This document shows, in pieces, positions 14,421 through 32,600 of a stretch of DNA of 64,000 nucleotides. Where the stretch lies: the NCBI GenBank assembly GCA_964020155.1, contig OZ026554.1, forward strand, positions 925,247 to 989,246, in the 5' to 3' direction. This DNA comes from Chondrilla cf. caribensis. Lineage: Eukaryota; Porifera; Demospongiae; Chondrillida; Chondrillidae. Under the pieces are notes generated by a model. The model saw nothing but the letters and a program-made list of their open reading frames with translations. It did not search any database and was not told the DNA's origin. The number at the start of each line of letters is the position of its first letter. Within the stretch, counting starts at the first letter, position 1. The position numbers and the translations under genes were made by a program.

Positions 14421-14930
14421 GAGCAGAGAAATCCTCATTGTAGCTAAATGTACAGTAATTCAAGACATATGTATAATATATACGTCCAATCTGATCTGTA
14501 AGATCGAATTATACAATATGTACATGGCTTATTCTCAATTTCAATAGCCACATTATTCCCAGTGTCAATCATTCATCAATCAATCAATTGTCTGAAAATC
14601 CCTATGCACGTCCAGTTTAACTGTGTGTTCACCTCATCAATTTCATGCACACTATACATGTGTGGAGTTGGTACTTACTGTAATACACAGTGGAGCCTGT
14701 TAAGAAGACCACCTCAATGCAGAGACCACCTGTCCTGAGTGATCATTATTGAATTGTTAACTATGTCAACTCAAACTTAGTAGGGTACCTCTGTACGTAT
14801 AAAGACTAGTTACATAACATGCAAGCATGCGTATACACACCATGGATACCCTCACACGCATGCATAACACACTTAATTACACATAAAACATACATTTGCA
14901 CTCACACGCACACACACACACACACACACG

Positions 14931-14969
<39 letters not shown>

Positions 14970-15432
14970 TGGTTGAAGCCATAGCACACCCCATTCTGTT
15001 GACATCCTGTGATAGCCTTATATGTTGAGTCAATTAGAATGTAGCAGGATGCACAGGGTATCCAGGAACTTCCCCAGTCTATATCCAGCCTCCACCTAGC
15101 ACTTAAGGACTAACTTGTCCTCAAATATGTAACACGATCAATTAGGTGTCCAACTTCCTCTATTCACACACAGATAAGCTACTGTGTCTATATATGCACA
15201 CAAGAATGAACACAATGACTGTGGCTGTTTTGTTATATTACATAATATTATTAATTCAACATGTAATGTTTCTCTTTGATCTTATACAATATAGTGTTTG
15301 CACATAATATAATTAACACATTGGATCCATTCATTGCCAACAATTGATATTCATACTTGATCATTTAATGGCCATCACAGTATTACTCTATGTACTATGT
15401 ACTGTGTGTGTATGCACAGAAGAATGATAATA

Positions 15433-15466
<34 letters not shown>

Positions 15467-15900
15467 GTGTTATTGTTTATAGTATAGCTAATTGTTTCTT
15501 ATCCAGGCTGATTATGTTTATTAGCTGATTCAGTAACAGATCAAGCTCTCGGTCCATTGCCTGCAGAAAGTCAGAGCAGAGAAATGCTCACCATAAGTGA
15601 TAGGCCCCATCTGATCAGACACTGTATGGATGTCACTTTACAGTATGTATCGCATTACCAAACGCATGAATCACTGTATATATATGTATTTGTTAATTCA
15701 GTCTACTGTACAGTTTGCACACACAAGCAGTCCAATTCGACCTAAATAGTATAATTGCGTATGCTCTCCTTATTTACTCCCTCCACAGTTAGTACATGTT
15801 ACCATTACAGTGTACATATTATACTAGTATAATATTATTATATTTACTACAGTACAGTATTGTGTGTATTAGAGTTCCCAATACTTACATTTTCCCACTG

Positions 15901-18879
<2,979 letters not shown>

Positions 18880-19057
18880 TTCTTTGTGAATGTTGTAGTG
18901 TTGATTATTTATACGATAGCTCCTGATTTCAGGACTCACTTGAGCTAAGAAAAAGTGTTTGTCCCAGACTAGTGACTTGGTTAGAGATAGTAGAAATGTT
19001 CCTGTTCAAGGAACTGGATTGTCTGCTGTGATATCAAGGAAGGCAGTAGGAATGTTG

Positions 19058-19067
19058 AATTTATAGC
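19058..19067 (-). promoter_or_regulatory. TATA-like motif of EMI/EGF paralogue B
   Basis: The minus strand reads GCTATAAATT about 180 bases upstream of the start codon at 18879. The surrounding 'gaatgttgaattt..cctgtactt.tatggtttctgtga' context is shared with the paralogue A promoter near 13285-13330. Confidence 0.4.
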
Positions 19068-19205
19068 AATCCTGTACTTATATGGTTTCTGTGAGTGATG
19101 AGTGATATCATCTCGCCATTTTCCACTTTTAGAAAGTGGGAGGGGCTTCCTAATGTGTCCTATCATTGTATGGATCCAGGGTTCATGATCCTTGAGTCAA
19201 AAACG

Positions 19206-20880
<1,675 letters not shown>

Positions 20881-23109
20881 ACTAGAACGCTTTTCAACTA
20901 ACCTGTACCACAGTCACCTCCGGTCCATCCAGGTTCACAGATACACCCTCCTGGACCGGAACATGTCCCAGAGTTTCTACAAAGTGGAGAGCAGAAAGCT
21001 GCAAAAGAGACAGAAAAACATGATCATTGAATGGTATTCAAATACTGTACCACAGGACACAGTGCATTTGTTTGGTGTTACTCATGGTTCAACTTACGCA
21101 TTTCACATGTAGATCCCCACCATCCAGGAGCACATTCGCACACTCCACCACTAACGCAGGTTCCTCCATTCTCGCAGGGTAGTAGGCAGCCATTTATAGC
21201 TACGATGAAATATAGTATTGATGCACATATTAATGTATGTGTTGTGTGCATGTGCATGTGTGTGTGTGTATGTGTATGTGTGTGTGTGTATGTGTGTGTG
21301 TGGCATGTGTGTGTGTGTGCGTGCATGTGTGCGTGCATGTCCATGAAGTCAGTCTTGCTCCACTGCATATTGACATGTACTGTGAATTTCAGTTATTAAC
21401 AGGCTTACATCTTTGACAAAAACGTCCAGTCCATTCACTTGTACATGCACACCTAAATGGTGATATACATGTTCCTCCATTTTGACAAGATGGGGAGCAC
21501 AAAGCTACAGCAGTGTGTTGGTAAGGGTGTCTGTCGGTACTTGTTCATAGGTAATAGTGCACAGCCAGACTCACCTCTTTGACATCTACTCCCGGTCCAT
21601 CCTCGTGGACAAGTGCACACTTCAGGTCTGGTGCACCTCCCTCCATTCAGACAAAGTACTGAACACACAGCTTCAGTTCAATACAAGAAAACAAAATCAG
21701 TCAAAACGTAAGTGTACTTATTGTGGATATAGTATACTCAGGTATTAGACATTAACCTGTATTAGACATTAACATGTATGTGCTGTACATATACATGTTA
21801 ATGTCTAATACAGTATTATTGGGAAGAGTGCTCTTCAGTAATTGTAAGAAGTTGCTAGTGCAGCTCACAACCAGCCTCACCTCTTTGACATCTACTACCG
21901 GTCCATCCTCGTGGACAAGTGCACACTGCAGGTCTGGTGCACCTCCCTCCATTCAGACAAGGTGCTGAACACACAGCTTCAGTTCAATACAAGAAAACAA
22001 CATCAGTGTGTGCTTATTAAGTGTACTTCTTGTGGATATATTGTGCATTGACAAATAAAATCATTTGCTGTGCATATACATGCCAATGTCTAATACACCT
22101 TTCCACATACGTACCAACAATGTGACTTAAAACATTGAATTGGACAAGACATGCCTTTTACAACAAGTTACAGTACACACTTTTGCCAAATTGAGGGATT
22201 GTACATTTTCATTAATAGACATTGTTTTTTTTTCAAATGTTTCATGATTATTGATGTAAAGCAATGACGGAATTATTAACAAGCTCTTGTGTATGTTATG
22301 TTGGTGTGTGTATGTGTGCATGCATGTGACATTGTGTGTACACCTCTAGTTTCAACTCACGTGTACAGATATCTCCTGTACGAGTGTAGCCCGTGCAGCA
22401 CTGATGCTCGCAGTAGGTGACACTACTTGTTCTATATCTTGTGGAGTAGGTAGTGACGGACCTGTGAGATAATCACCAGAATTGTTTATTAAACTTAATA
22501 TGACTATTCCTGTTAGTTTAAGATGAAAGCTCGAAGAAATCTATTGTGCATCTTGTTTATCACGCATACTTAGTACACATATGTACCTACTTATATACTT
22601 ATGATAAGGATGTACTTTGGTGCACAGCACTTACCGTGATCTTGTCCTGGTGCATCTTCTCCTTTTCCAAAATCCACATCTTGTGGAATAGCTCTCCACG
22701 GTGTATCTTGTGGATGCTACTCTATAGGAAATCCTTCGGGTCCTGTAGGCCACTTGTGGGCAGAACCTGCAAGTTTGTGATTCAATGGGATATTCTTGTT
22801 TGCATCTTATTTTCATAGCCAATGCCCCATTTTTATGGTATTCTAATATCTGTACATGCAGCAATTCTTACCCTGGGCGTGTAACTCTGCACTGACTTTC
22901 AACCTTATTTACAATAGCCAAAATAATCACTGCTAATGTAATAGCTCGAAATATTAGGCCAAATGTCCTCATTTCCACCTTCAGTAGTTGCTAATGCTGA
23001 AGATACTCTGGTCCAGTGAGGCTGTAGAGTTGATCTGCTGTGACAGCCTTATCTTTCAGAGAAGGTACGTTTTCTGAACTGTTGTACAAGACAAGATACA
23101 ACAGTTGCA

Positions 23110-23117
23110 TTTATAGG
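23110..23117 (-). promoter_or_regulatory. TATA box-like motif of EMI/EGF paralogue C
   Basis: The minus strand reads CTATAAAT about 140 bases upstream of the start codon at 22972, in line with the other genes of the array. Confidence 0.4.
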
Positions 23118-23124
23118 CACACTG

Positions 23125-23460
23125 TTTCCTGCACTTCTATAACCTGCAGCCAGTTGTGACTGGTCAGTATGTCACCCGGAAAACTGTATTTTGAGTGGTT
23201 TCACACATAAATCCTACCCAATAGTCCCGAATGTGCTATCTGTGATGATCTCAGGTGTAAGTCATGAAGTATTGATAAGGTTTGCTGTACATGTGGACCT
23301 TAGTGGATGGGCCCTTTGCTACCTTACAGAATGGCTGAAACATGCATGTCAGAGAGTGAAATGATATGAACACACACACGCACATGCATATGCACACATA
23401 CATACACATACAGTCTGTATATATGTACATACACACATGCGCAAACTCACACACACACAC

Positions 23461-23524
<64 letters not shown>

Positions 23525-24237
23525 ATACACAAACCATGAATACGAGATATAAGGGATTCATTACACTGTCTTGATGCTGAATCCCATTAACAAGCCAATA
23601 ATATGCCACTTTGTTGCCCTAAGGGGTGAGGTAGTTAAGATATAACAGAATGTAGGGAATCTCCCAACCTTTAAGTTATCTTCCAATCGTGATCACTTTT
23701 CCTGGAATATGTAACACAATAACAGTATTTGATAGCAGAAACCATTAATTAGTGTGAAAATACAGTAGAAGCCTGGCTGTTGTCCGAGATGGAATGTTGG
23801 AAGCCCATTTATAGTTATTACGTATGTAGCTAGCAGTATGTACAGGTATTCCTTGTTTCCAAACAGCAGATCTATAGATAGTCTGTGCTCACTTGGATTC
23901 TCCTGGCAACAAACTTACATCAAAAATAACTCAGGTAGTGGATAGTATGTGTGTGTGTGCATGTCCATGCAGCAAACAATTCTCACTCATAGGTTGCGAT
24001 CAATATCCCTCAAATGATACAATGATTATGTTGACTTATCTTAATTATTAGTTGCTAATTAGTTATTATGTAAATAATGATGTTAATTAATTCATCTCAG
24101 CTGTAGCTTCTCCTCCATGGTACAGTACACACATACACACATACACACACACACACACAAATGCATTTATGCACTCGCATACACACATGCCCACACATGT
24201 ACATCCACTCATACATACACAGTGTCACATGCACAAC

Positions 24238-24284
<47 letters not shown>

Positions 24285-24724
24285 TGAGAGCTAGTCAGAC
24301 ATCATGGTAGGTGCAGTGAAGTGAGGTTCTAATCCCTCAATTATAGAGCCGCTCACAAGCAAACAGCCACCAATTAGCAACACACCACAGCAATTTGTTC
24401 CAGGATATTATGGTACAATGTTGGCTTTGGAATTAAAATTTTCATTTTACTGTTCAATGCATATTTTATGTGTTTGGTCCAATGACAACATTGTATGGAA
24501 ACAAATTTGGGCTTAATCTAAAGGTACACACATGCGTATACTGAAGTAATGATCTGACCCACATCCGGTAATGTTTATAATTATCACAATACATATGTCC
24601 GTATGTACTGCATACGATTGTCCATACACACATTTACGTATAAGAATTTAATTGAGAGGAAGGTCAATTGTAAGTTGATATTAATAATAATGGATTATAA
24701 TAAGATGAGTGGTGTGTGTGGCAT
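23125..24724. other. Intergenic repeat-rich stretch
   Basis: No gene is visible. It holds AC tracts at about 23444-23519 and 24120-24280 and otherwise AT-rich unique sequence. It separates the EMI/EGF array from the next minus-strand gene. Confidence 0.6.
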
Positions 24725-25666
24725 TCATTTGGTACGCAGTTTCTTCTCCCTCACCCAATTGTTGAATAAGACCCTGCACACAGAAGTGAGGAGATTGGAC
24801 ATGATCGAAATATGCATAGCACACTTACACAGCATCCAAACAAGTGCAGTGAATTCTTACCAATCCACAACAGATTGTTTTTATGTATTATAAAAAGTAC
24901 GTATAAACAAGTTTGGTGGGTTAACTGGATATTCATCAGTACATGTATGTTATATGTATATATGTACGTACATGTATATTGGTACATATGATAGTGGGTA
25001 ATTGTGACTGATAAAAAGGCTAAGGGTAGAGACTGGAGGATTAATGGGAATTTGTACACACAAACTGGGTCAACATACAGTAAACGTACATAGTACAGTA
25101 TATGTTGCTACACAGCTAAGTACAGTATACCTAACCTATACCCTACATACAGTATACTACAGTATACCTACCCTACATACACTATACTACTGTACGTATG
25201 TAGGGGGTTATGCGATACGTATGTACTGTTCTGATGAATTCAGTGTTGATGTACTCACAGAAGCACTCACAACAAGGATTACAACCTTCTACTGCGTACA
25301 AATATTCACACCAAGGTACGACACACTCTGCTCGAGGTGCTCCCACAAACATACCTACAATGATGCACAAGACAGTCATTGCTACAATAAAGTGGGCCTC
25401 TCTCTACATTGTCCACTGGAGGATTGGAGCAACCTTCATTGAGGCACTTCGGTTCGTTGGCTTCCTTCATAACTTCCTGTTCCTCCGATGGTTTGTCTCC
25501 AGATTCCTCTACCTTCACGACAACATCCTATCAGAAGATGGAATAGCAAGCACTGTTGTGGCATGCATCCACAACACATACACACACACATTACGTACAT
25601 GTACACTGAATACACAAAACATACACAAATACACATATGCATGTACGTTTGTATGCATACACAAAC

Positions 25667-25765
<99 letters not shown>

Positions 25766-26192
25766 TTACTATGCTGTTGCCCAGTGGACTGATTGCTGTT
25801 GGAGGCGGGATAGCCAGCAGGAGGAGATAGCATGTTCTGCATTGCACAGAATGATCAACTCACCCACTTCCCATACAGGAAGTACGTATGTGTATTGTAC
25901 GAATTCATACAAACCACAGTAGGTACGTACGTACACACATATGCTATATATATGTACATACGAATGTTCATAGGAGCAATGTATGTACGTACGTATGTAC
26001 AAATACATATGTACTCACATACCTGAAGTTTCTGGTCAGTCAGTTTCTTTGCCTGCAGCTATGTACGTAGATTGAGACATGCATGTAAGAACTATGTACA
26101 TATTTATGTATGTACCTTAGTCACCAACACAAATATATGTCATGTACACACATACATATCCATGCATACAAATGCACATGTACATAAATGTA

Positions 26193-26289
<97 letters not shown>

Positions 26290-27218
26290 ACACCTGCAAT
26301 TGTTGAAAATCTACCCCCTTCCCAGACTGGATTTGCTGTTGCAATACTAAAATCATGTTTTTCAGGATTTCATTCAATTCGGTACTCTTTCCGGGCACAG
26401 AAATCCTCCCCGATTGTGCAACGATAGTCTGCACCAGACAGTCCACCATGGACTGCTTCCCTTGGGCATCAAGTGATGAGAATCTCCCAACCAGGTCCAC
26501 CAGGTCGGGTGTCTGGATGGGTGCATGTGGGGCCGCTGGTGAGGGCTGTGCTCTTTGTGAAGCTGACACCGAATGATCAGAAGTATCCATGGGAACTTCA
26601 CAATGCCGAGAATCAGAGGATGGGTTAGTATCCATAGGCATCATCATCTGGAGAAATCAGCATCAATCACGCATGTAGGCACACATGTGTGTAAAGATAC
26701 AAACATCACACATACGTACGTATGTACCTGTGCATACATGCATGCACATATGAACACATGTCCTGCATACATATATATACATAATATGTATACATATACG
26801 TACGTACATCCATATACAGACATACGTATATGCTGTATATAAACACACAGGCATGCATGCACACACCACACAATATTCGTGATTGTGGTTCCACAGTGAA
26901 TGCTCTCATTGCACGTTTCAGTGAATTGTGTCCGCCACATATTGTACATACAGCCACACGATCACGAATAGTCCCATCAGATGTACAGATCACCTCACTC
27001 CAGGTACATTGGGCATTTACGGCCAGAAAAGGTACACAGACACCTGTATCGCTAACCTGGAATACCAAGGTCACAAGTACCTATACGTGATGTTCAGCTC
27101 AGTCTGTGTACCAGTTGAATGATTCACTCAATAGTGAATACCCCACACACGAGTCACTTAATGCACATGAAAAGTTAACTGAAGGTACATTAGCACATCT
27201 CCTTCATTCCCTACTGTA

Positions 27219-27279
<61 letters not shown>

Positions 27280-27610
27280 CCACACACATACTCATATGAA
27301 GATGTTGCTGAACTCACCTTCTTCGCTGTCTCCGGAAAGTCCGTTTGTCTCTTCAGGTACATCAAGTGGTGGACAATGTCGTAGTTCAGCGAATTACTGG
27401 TCATCAGTGAGAAGATTTGTCCTTCACTAAGTGCATTCAGAGCCTCGTGGCTGATACCACAGGGATCTCCTACATTGGTGTCCTCTTCTCCTTGTTCCCC
27501 CTTCAACTGACGTGTGAGATCACTGTGCAGGGAGAAGATACGTACATAAGAGAATGTGCGTGTGCGTGTGCGTGTGCGTGTGCGTGTGCATGTGCGTGTG
27601 TGCATACATG

Positions 27611-27687
<77 letters not shown>

Positions 27688-28218
27688 CCACTACAAGTGG
27701 GGACTCTTACCACAATAAGTTGAGGAAGAGACGATCCGCTGTGTCCATCTCTTTGTCCAAACTAGTTACAGACAACTGCCTCTTTTTCACCACGGGCTGG
27801 CCAACAAATCCAAGAACGTCAATACCGGCAGGACTCTAACACAATGGTGATAGCGAGAGATGTGTTGAGGATGGTAACCTCACGAAACATTCATTCTTCC
27901 ACTGTAAGATCTAGGTATGAACACGCCTAAAACCTACAACTATACTATAGCGGTGACCGTGTGATGGTTTTCATTAAGGTTATTACTGGCTAACCAGTCA
28001 CTTCTAGGGGAAAAAAACTCGGAGATAATAGAACTATTCAAATTACGAGACTAGGCTTAGGGTTGAAATCCTGAGAAAATTCTCATCCATTACTCAGACA
28101 CATCCGGAAGAAAGCTAACGACTTGAATGGCTGTATTCTTACTATAATGACTTACTTTAGAATAGTTGTGTTCAGTAATAGGATTCTGCCCATCCGTACT
28201 TTCCGCCAGCTCCGCCAT
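24725..28218 (-). CDS. Protein with TOX4-type C-terminal Cys/His motif
   Basis: Exons that fit in phase: 28156-28218 (start [13 protein letters not shown]), about 27716-27841, about 27317-27529, 26294-26647, about 26031-26060 (30 bp), about 25773-25844, about 25366-25530 and 24725-24771. An extra in-phase candidate exon with CTICGGH begins at 27056, but its donor is unclear. The C-terminus reads [23 protein letters not shown], then [14 protein letters not shown]. This matches the conserved end of vertebrate TOX4 (C..GCENPP .. EYCSNECVVKHCR .. F..WV). In TOX4 this tail follows an HMG box and the protein joins PNUTS/PP1 complexes on chromatin. I see no HMG box exon anywhere in this gene; the N-terminal region is of unknown fold. 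The middle exon is rich in Ser/Pro/Gln with an amphipathic [16 protein letters not shown] segment. A nuclear role is inferred. The 26294 donor is made by a (GT)n tract. Confidence 0.7.
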
Positions 28219-28362
28219 TTTAATTGGAACTCAAACATAAACGCCTAGTGGGCGATCATTGCAGAAATCGACCCATCCGAAATTGTCTCAGTTCAAAATT
28301 ATGAGAAGCAAAATTTGTCCGCTCAACCAAAAATTATCCTAACTCTGAATACCATGAGACGA

Positions 28363-28405
28363 CATTTTGCTGCCACATCTTATCCATGGGATAGAATGTG
28401 GCAGC
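28363..28405. other. Short near-perfect hairpin upstream of the TOX4-tail gene
   Basis: The arms TTTGCTGCCACAT and ATGTGGCAGCAAA face each other with a further near-complementary stretch and almost no loop. It lies about 150 bases upstream of the start at 28218. It could be a MITE relic or a regulatory palindrome. Confidence 0.45.
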
Positions 28406-28994
28406 AAAGGTTCATTCTATTGAGAATATAACTCACTTTACAACAGATAATCATCATGTGAATGTTAACCAAAGAATACAATAATTACTAATTGATAATT
28501 GAATTAAAATTAAAATGTTATTAGTATAATAGCACATAATGGAATTATCTATAACGATACACATAACCCCAAGGAGGTGTTTTGACCATATTTTTGTAGG
28601 TTTGGAAAGTGTACATGGTGTTACGACCAGACTGGACCCCTTAGCACTATATACCCCGCACTATACATCGTACCACAGAGTACACTACCAATGGGCAATA
28701 TGCTAGCTAATATAACGAACATTTCCCGATATTCACTTCCATGTTATAATATGTTACTAGGTGGGACTGTTTTTGGGAGAAAAGTCTACCAAAATAGACC
28801 CAGGATAAAAATTGACTCCATGCCATTCATAAAGTTTTGTGACAGGACGACCTGTCCCTTCCAATAGTATGCATAGGCAGCTGGTGATGTTTATAACTCC
28901 ACCACATGTACGTATAGTATGGATATTATTAATTGTCACATTTGTTTATACAAATGGACATCAAAATTCACGACAAAACATAAAATATCAATGT

Positions 28995-29470
28995 CTAATG
29001 ATATTCTTCTAGTTCCTCTTCTCTGATACCTTGCAATGCCTTGTCCTCAAGCACGGCATGGTACTCCTCGATCTTCCAGGAGTAGCGCCACTCCCCAGCT
29101 CCAAGCAAGCACTTAGACACATTCCATCCTGCGTCACTAAGGTCCGACAGCAAGTAGGGGAAATGGGTCTTCACCAGGTTTCCGGTGTAGTTCACAAGTT
29201 CTTCTTCTTCGTCAAATGTAGCCAGTCCATTGAAACACATAGAAGCCACTACAAGTGTGTGAGAGTACAATATGTACGTACATCACTAAAATGTTACCAT
29301 ATGACCAGGGTGTCCTGTAACTCCAGTATCATTGTAAAGTGCATATTCTACAGACTAAAAGCATTGGTTACAGTAAAGGTACGTTATCTGAAACAAAACA
29401 TAATTTGCTTTGTTTAGAACTGGTCATGTGTGGTATATTTTGTACATACTAAATCCTACACACATAAGTC

Positions 29471-29537
<67 letters not shown>

Positions 29538-29595
29538 ACATACGTACACATACACCACACACGCACGCACACACGCACATATGTACACGCACACG

Positions 29596-29626
<31 letters not shown>

Positions 29627-32600
29627 ACGCACACACGCACACACACACACACACATACACATACATACATCTCAATATCAGTGGTCCACTGTGTGGTTCC
29701 AACTTTTCTCTCATGAGCACCTACAGTACACAAGTTCACCATATCACACAGCATGCAACCTCCCAAGGGCTAACACACAGTTGTAATCACACACTGCATG
29801 TTGTAAGACAGTACCTCCGAGAATCGCCTGTAGTTCATGAAGTACTCAATCACCTCCTTGTGGTAAACGGCCTGTAGAATGTCCTTATCTTTACACACAG
29901 CAGCTAAAGAAATGTAGACTACATTGGGAGACGAGATGCTTATTATACCCACAGACACCTCACTGCAACAAAACAAGAACACAATACAACTCGCAACTGG
30001 TACATCAACAACCATAGAAATGAGACGAAAACATTAGCAACCATGGTAACAAGATTTATACATGAGTAACCACGGACACAAGAGTCATACACTAGTAACC
30101 ATTGAAATACCGTGGCAATTTATGCACCAGTAACCATGGGCACAAGATTTACACACCAGTAATCACTAAAACAAGAATAAGATCTCAGAGACTACAATAT
30201 TTCAATAATACACCTACAGTGGAACCTCTCTATAAAGGACAAATTGGGACCAGGTAATTTGTCCACTGTAGAGAGGTTGTCCACTCTTCAGAGGTGACAA
30301 ATGTATTAGCACTATAGGAAAATCTATTTTTGGTGCCTTACAGTGTCCTTTGTAGAGAGGTAATTTCTATGATGTCCTTTATTGGGAGGGTCCTTTAATA
30401 GAGGTTCCACTGTAACACACTGGTAACCATGGAAAAAGATCCATACACCAAGCAGTAGCCATGGAAACAAGACCGCCACACTAGAGTGTTCACCTTTTCG
30501 CTGCTTGCAGTCCAAACGCAAAATGTACTTTTTTGATGTAGTTTTGTAGCTGTAATGTTCAGTCTTCAACCTATCCTTGCTGCATATGTACGTACATGGG
30601 AAAAGTAGCGCTGGAATGGGCTGTGATTTCAAATCAAATATCAGTGCAAAGTAACTGATTGATTGATTGATCACCACCAGTAGTTAAGTGGGTGTAGCTG
30701 GAAACCACTCCCATTTTATTAGGCTGGGTAGTCACTAGTCTGGTGCGCTAGACCTCAACCTCTCATTACTGCGCATGGGCGCGGTAGCGAGAGGAAGAGG
30801 TCTAGCAACTATTGTCAATTTCACACCTCGGCTCGACCAATGAAATCGCCGGCAACTGAAATGACACCGCTGGTAATTGGCACTATCCGCTCCGCGGGCG
30901 TTTAAAGTTACCTGCGTTGATTAAGCAAGGGTTACCTTCTTGCTGGCTGGAGAGACCCCAGTACCTCAGAAAGAGGGCGACAGTGTCCGCTTTCTTCGCT
31001 GCCAGTGCTGAGCGTGTTAATCGACGAGCTGTCAATTCTGCTTCTTGTAGCAGCCATCTCTGTCTCTAGCCTTTCCACTTTCGCTACCTGATCACTGCAA
31101 TGCTTGCAAACTCTGATTATAGCGTTGCCTGGCAGTTTTAGAGAAATCTGGCTGATTTCGTTCACTTTTAGGCCGAGAGCGGTGAGTGCGAGCGCCTCAG
31201 AAACCTTTCTCCTATCCTTGCGCGGAACGTCAGTGCCAGCGCAGACGCAGCATGCTGTTTCTGAGTGACTAGCCTCTAATCCCTGCGCCATGCGCGTTGT
31301 ATCCCTTCATCGAAGTCGTTCCAGCGTCCAAAATACAACTCGCACCTTCGACCGTACGCATCGTTGCTTATAAACGCCCTCGACGATGATCGCGCAAGGT
31401 GTGAAATTGACAATAGTTGCTAGACCCTATTTCTCATTTTCGCCCCCGCGCAATAATGAGAAGTTGGGTCTAGCGAGCCAGACTAGGTAGTCACCCAATA
31501 GACTGGCTGTGGAAACTTTAGAGGCCTTTTCACAGATACTATCAGTACATAATGAAATCAATTGAGTGAAAGCTGGGGGGAATAAGGTGGGAGTGGCTTC
31601 CTGCTATATTCACTAAATTACTTCCTGAAATTAATCAATTTGCCACCACTGCTGACAATAATCAGACTTTAAATCTATTGATTAATTGATTAATCGATTA
31701 ATCCCAGCACTAAAAACAAGTAATTGTATTGCAGTGTACGTAGGCTGTTGCTACTGTTCACATGACGTATATAAATGTGCAGTCAGACCTCTGTACATTA
31801 GCACTCCTCAGACAGTCCCTTTGTAACAACTTGTAGTAATTATAACAGTTACAACAGCACACTGGTTATAACGACAAGCTAGGAAAGTGAGGAACCAAGG
31901 GTGATGTTGTGAAGAGGTCTGACTGTATAATAGTGTATGGGAGCACTACCAAGGGTGATGTTGTGAAGAGGTCTGACTGTATAATAGTGTATGGGAGCAC
32001 TACCAAGGGTGGTGTTGTAAAGAGGTCTGAATGTATATTAGTGTATTGGAGCACTACCAAGGGTGATGTTGTAAAGAGGTCTGAATGTATACTAGCATAT
32101 GGGAGCACTACCAAGGGTGATGTTGTAAAGAGGTCTGACTGTATACTAGTGTATTGGAGCACTACCAAGGGTGATGTTGTAAAGAGGTCTGAATATATAC
32201 TAGCATATGGGAGCACTACCAAGGGTGATGTTGTAAAGAGGTCTGACTGTATACTAGTGTATGGGAACACTACCAAGCGTGGTGTTGTAAAGAGGTCTGA
32301 ATGTATACTAGTGTATGGGAACATTACCAAGGGTGGTGTTGTAAAGAGGTCTGACTGTACAAGGTTCCATGTCAGTATGTGTGCACAAGGCTTGAGGTTG
32401 ACAATGCAATCTTACCTCTTCAACACGGTATAGAGTGGACATCCCAATTCCAGTTTTAAAAACGTCTTGGACCCTGCACCAATACACACAAAAGCCTAAC
32501 AACAATAACCAGAGAGCAATGACAAAGATGGTTCTACTCTTGTACGAGACACACAATGATAAGGATGGTCCTACTCTTGTACGAGACACACAATGATAAG

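Larger units (their letters stand above)
30600..31730. repeat. Host repeat 'R3' interrupted by a transposon
   Basis: The flanks (30600-30735 and 31486-31730) match one continuous stretch at about 60420-60720, including 'taactgattgatt', the 'ggaaaccactcccat' type block and 'gtagtcac/tccaat'. The 750-bp transposon inserted within it. Confidence 0.7.

Noticed and set aside
31866..32433. Open frames of 154-174 codons on both strands over the 54-bp repeat
   Set aside because: The period is a multiple of three, so any stop-free unit stays open. It lies inside a RUSF1 intron.
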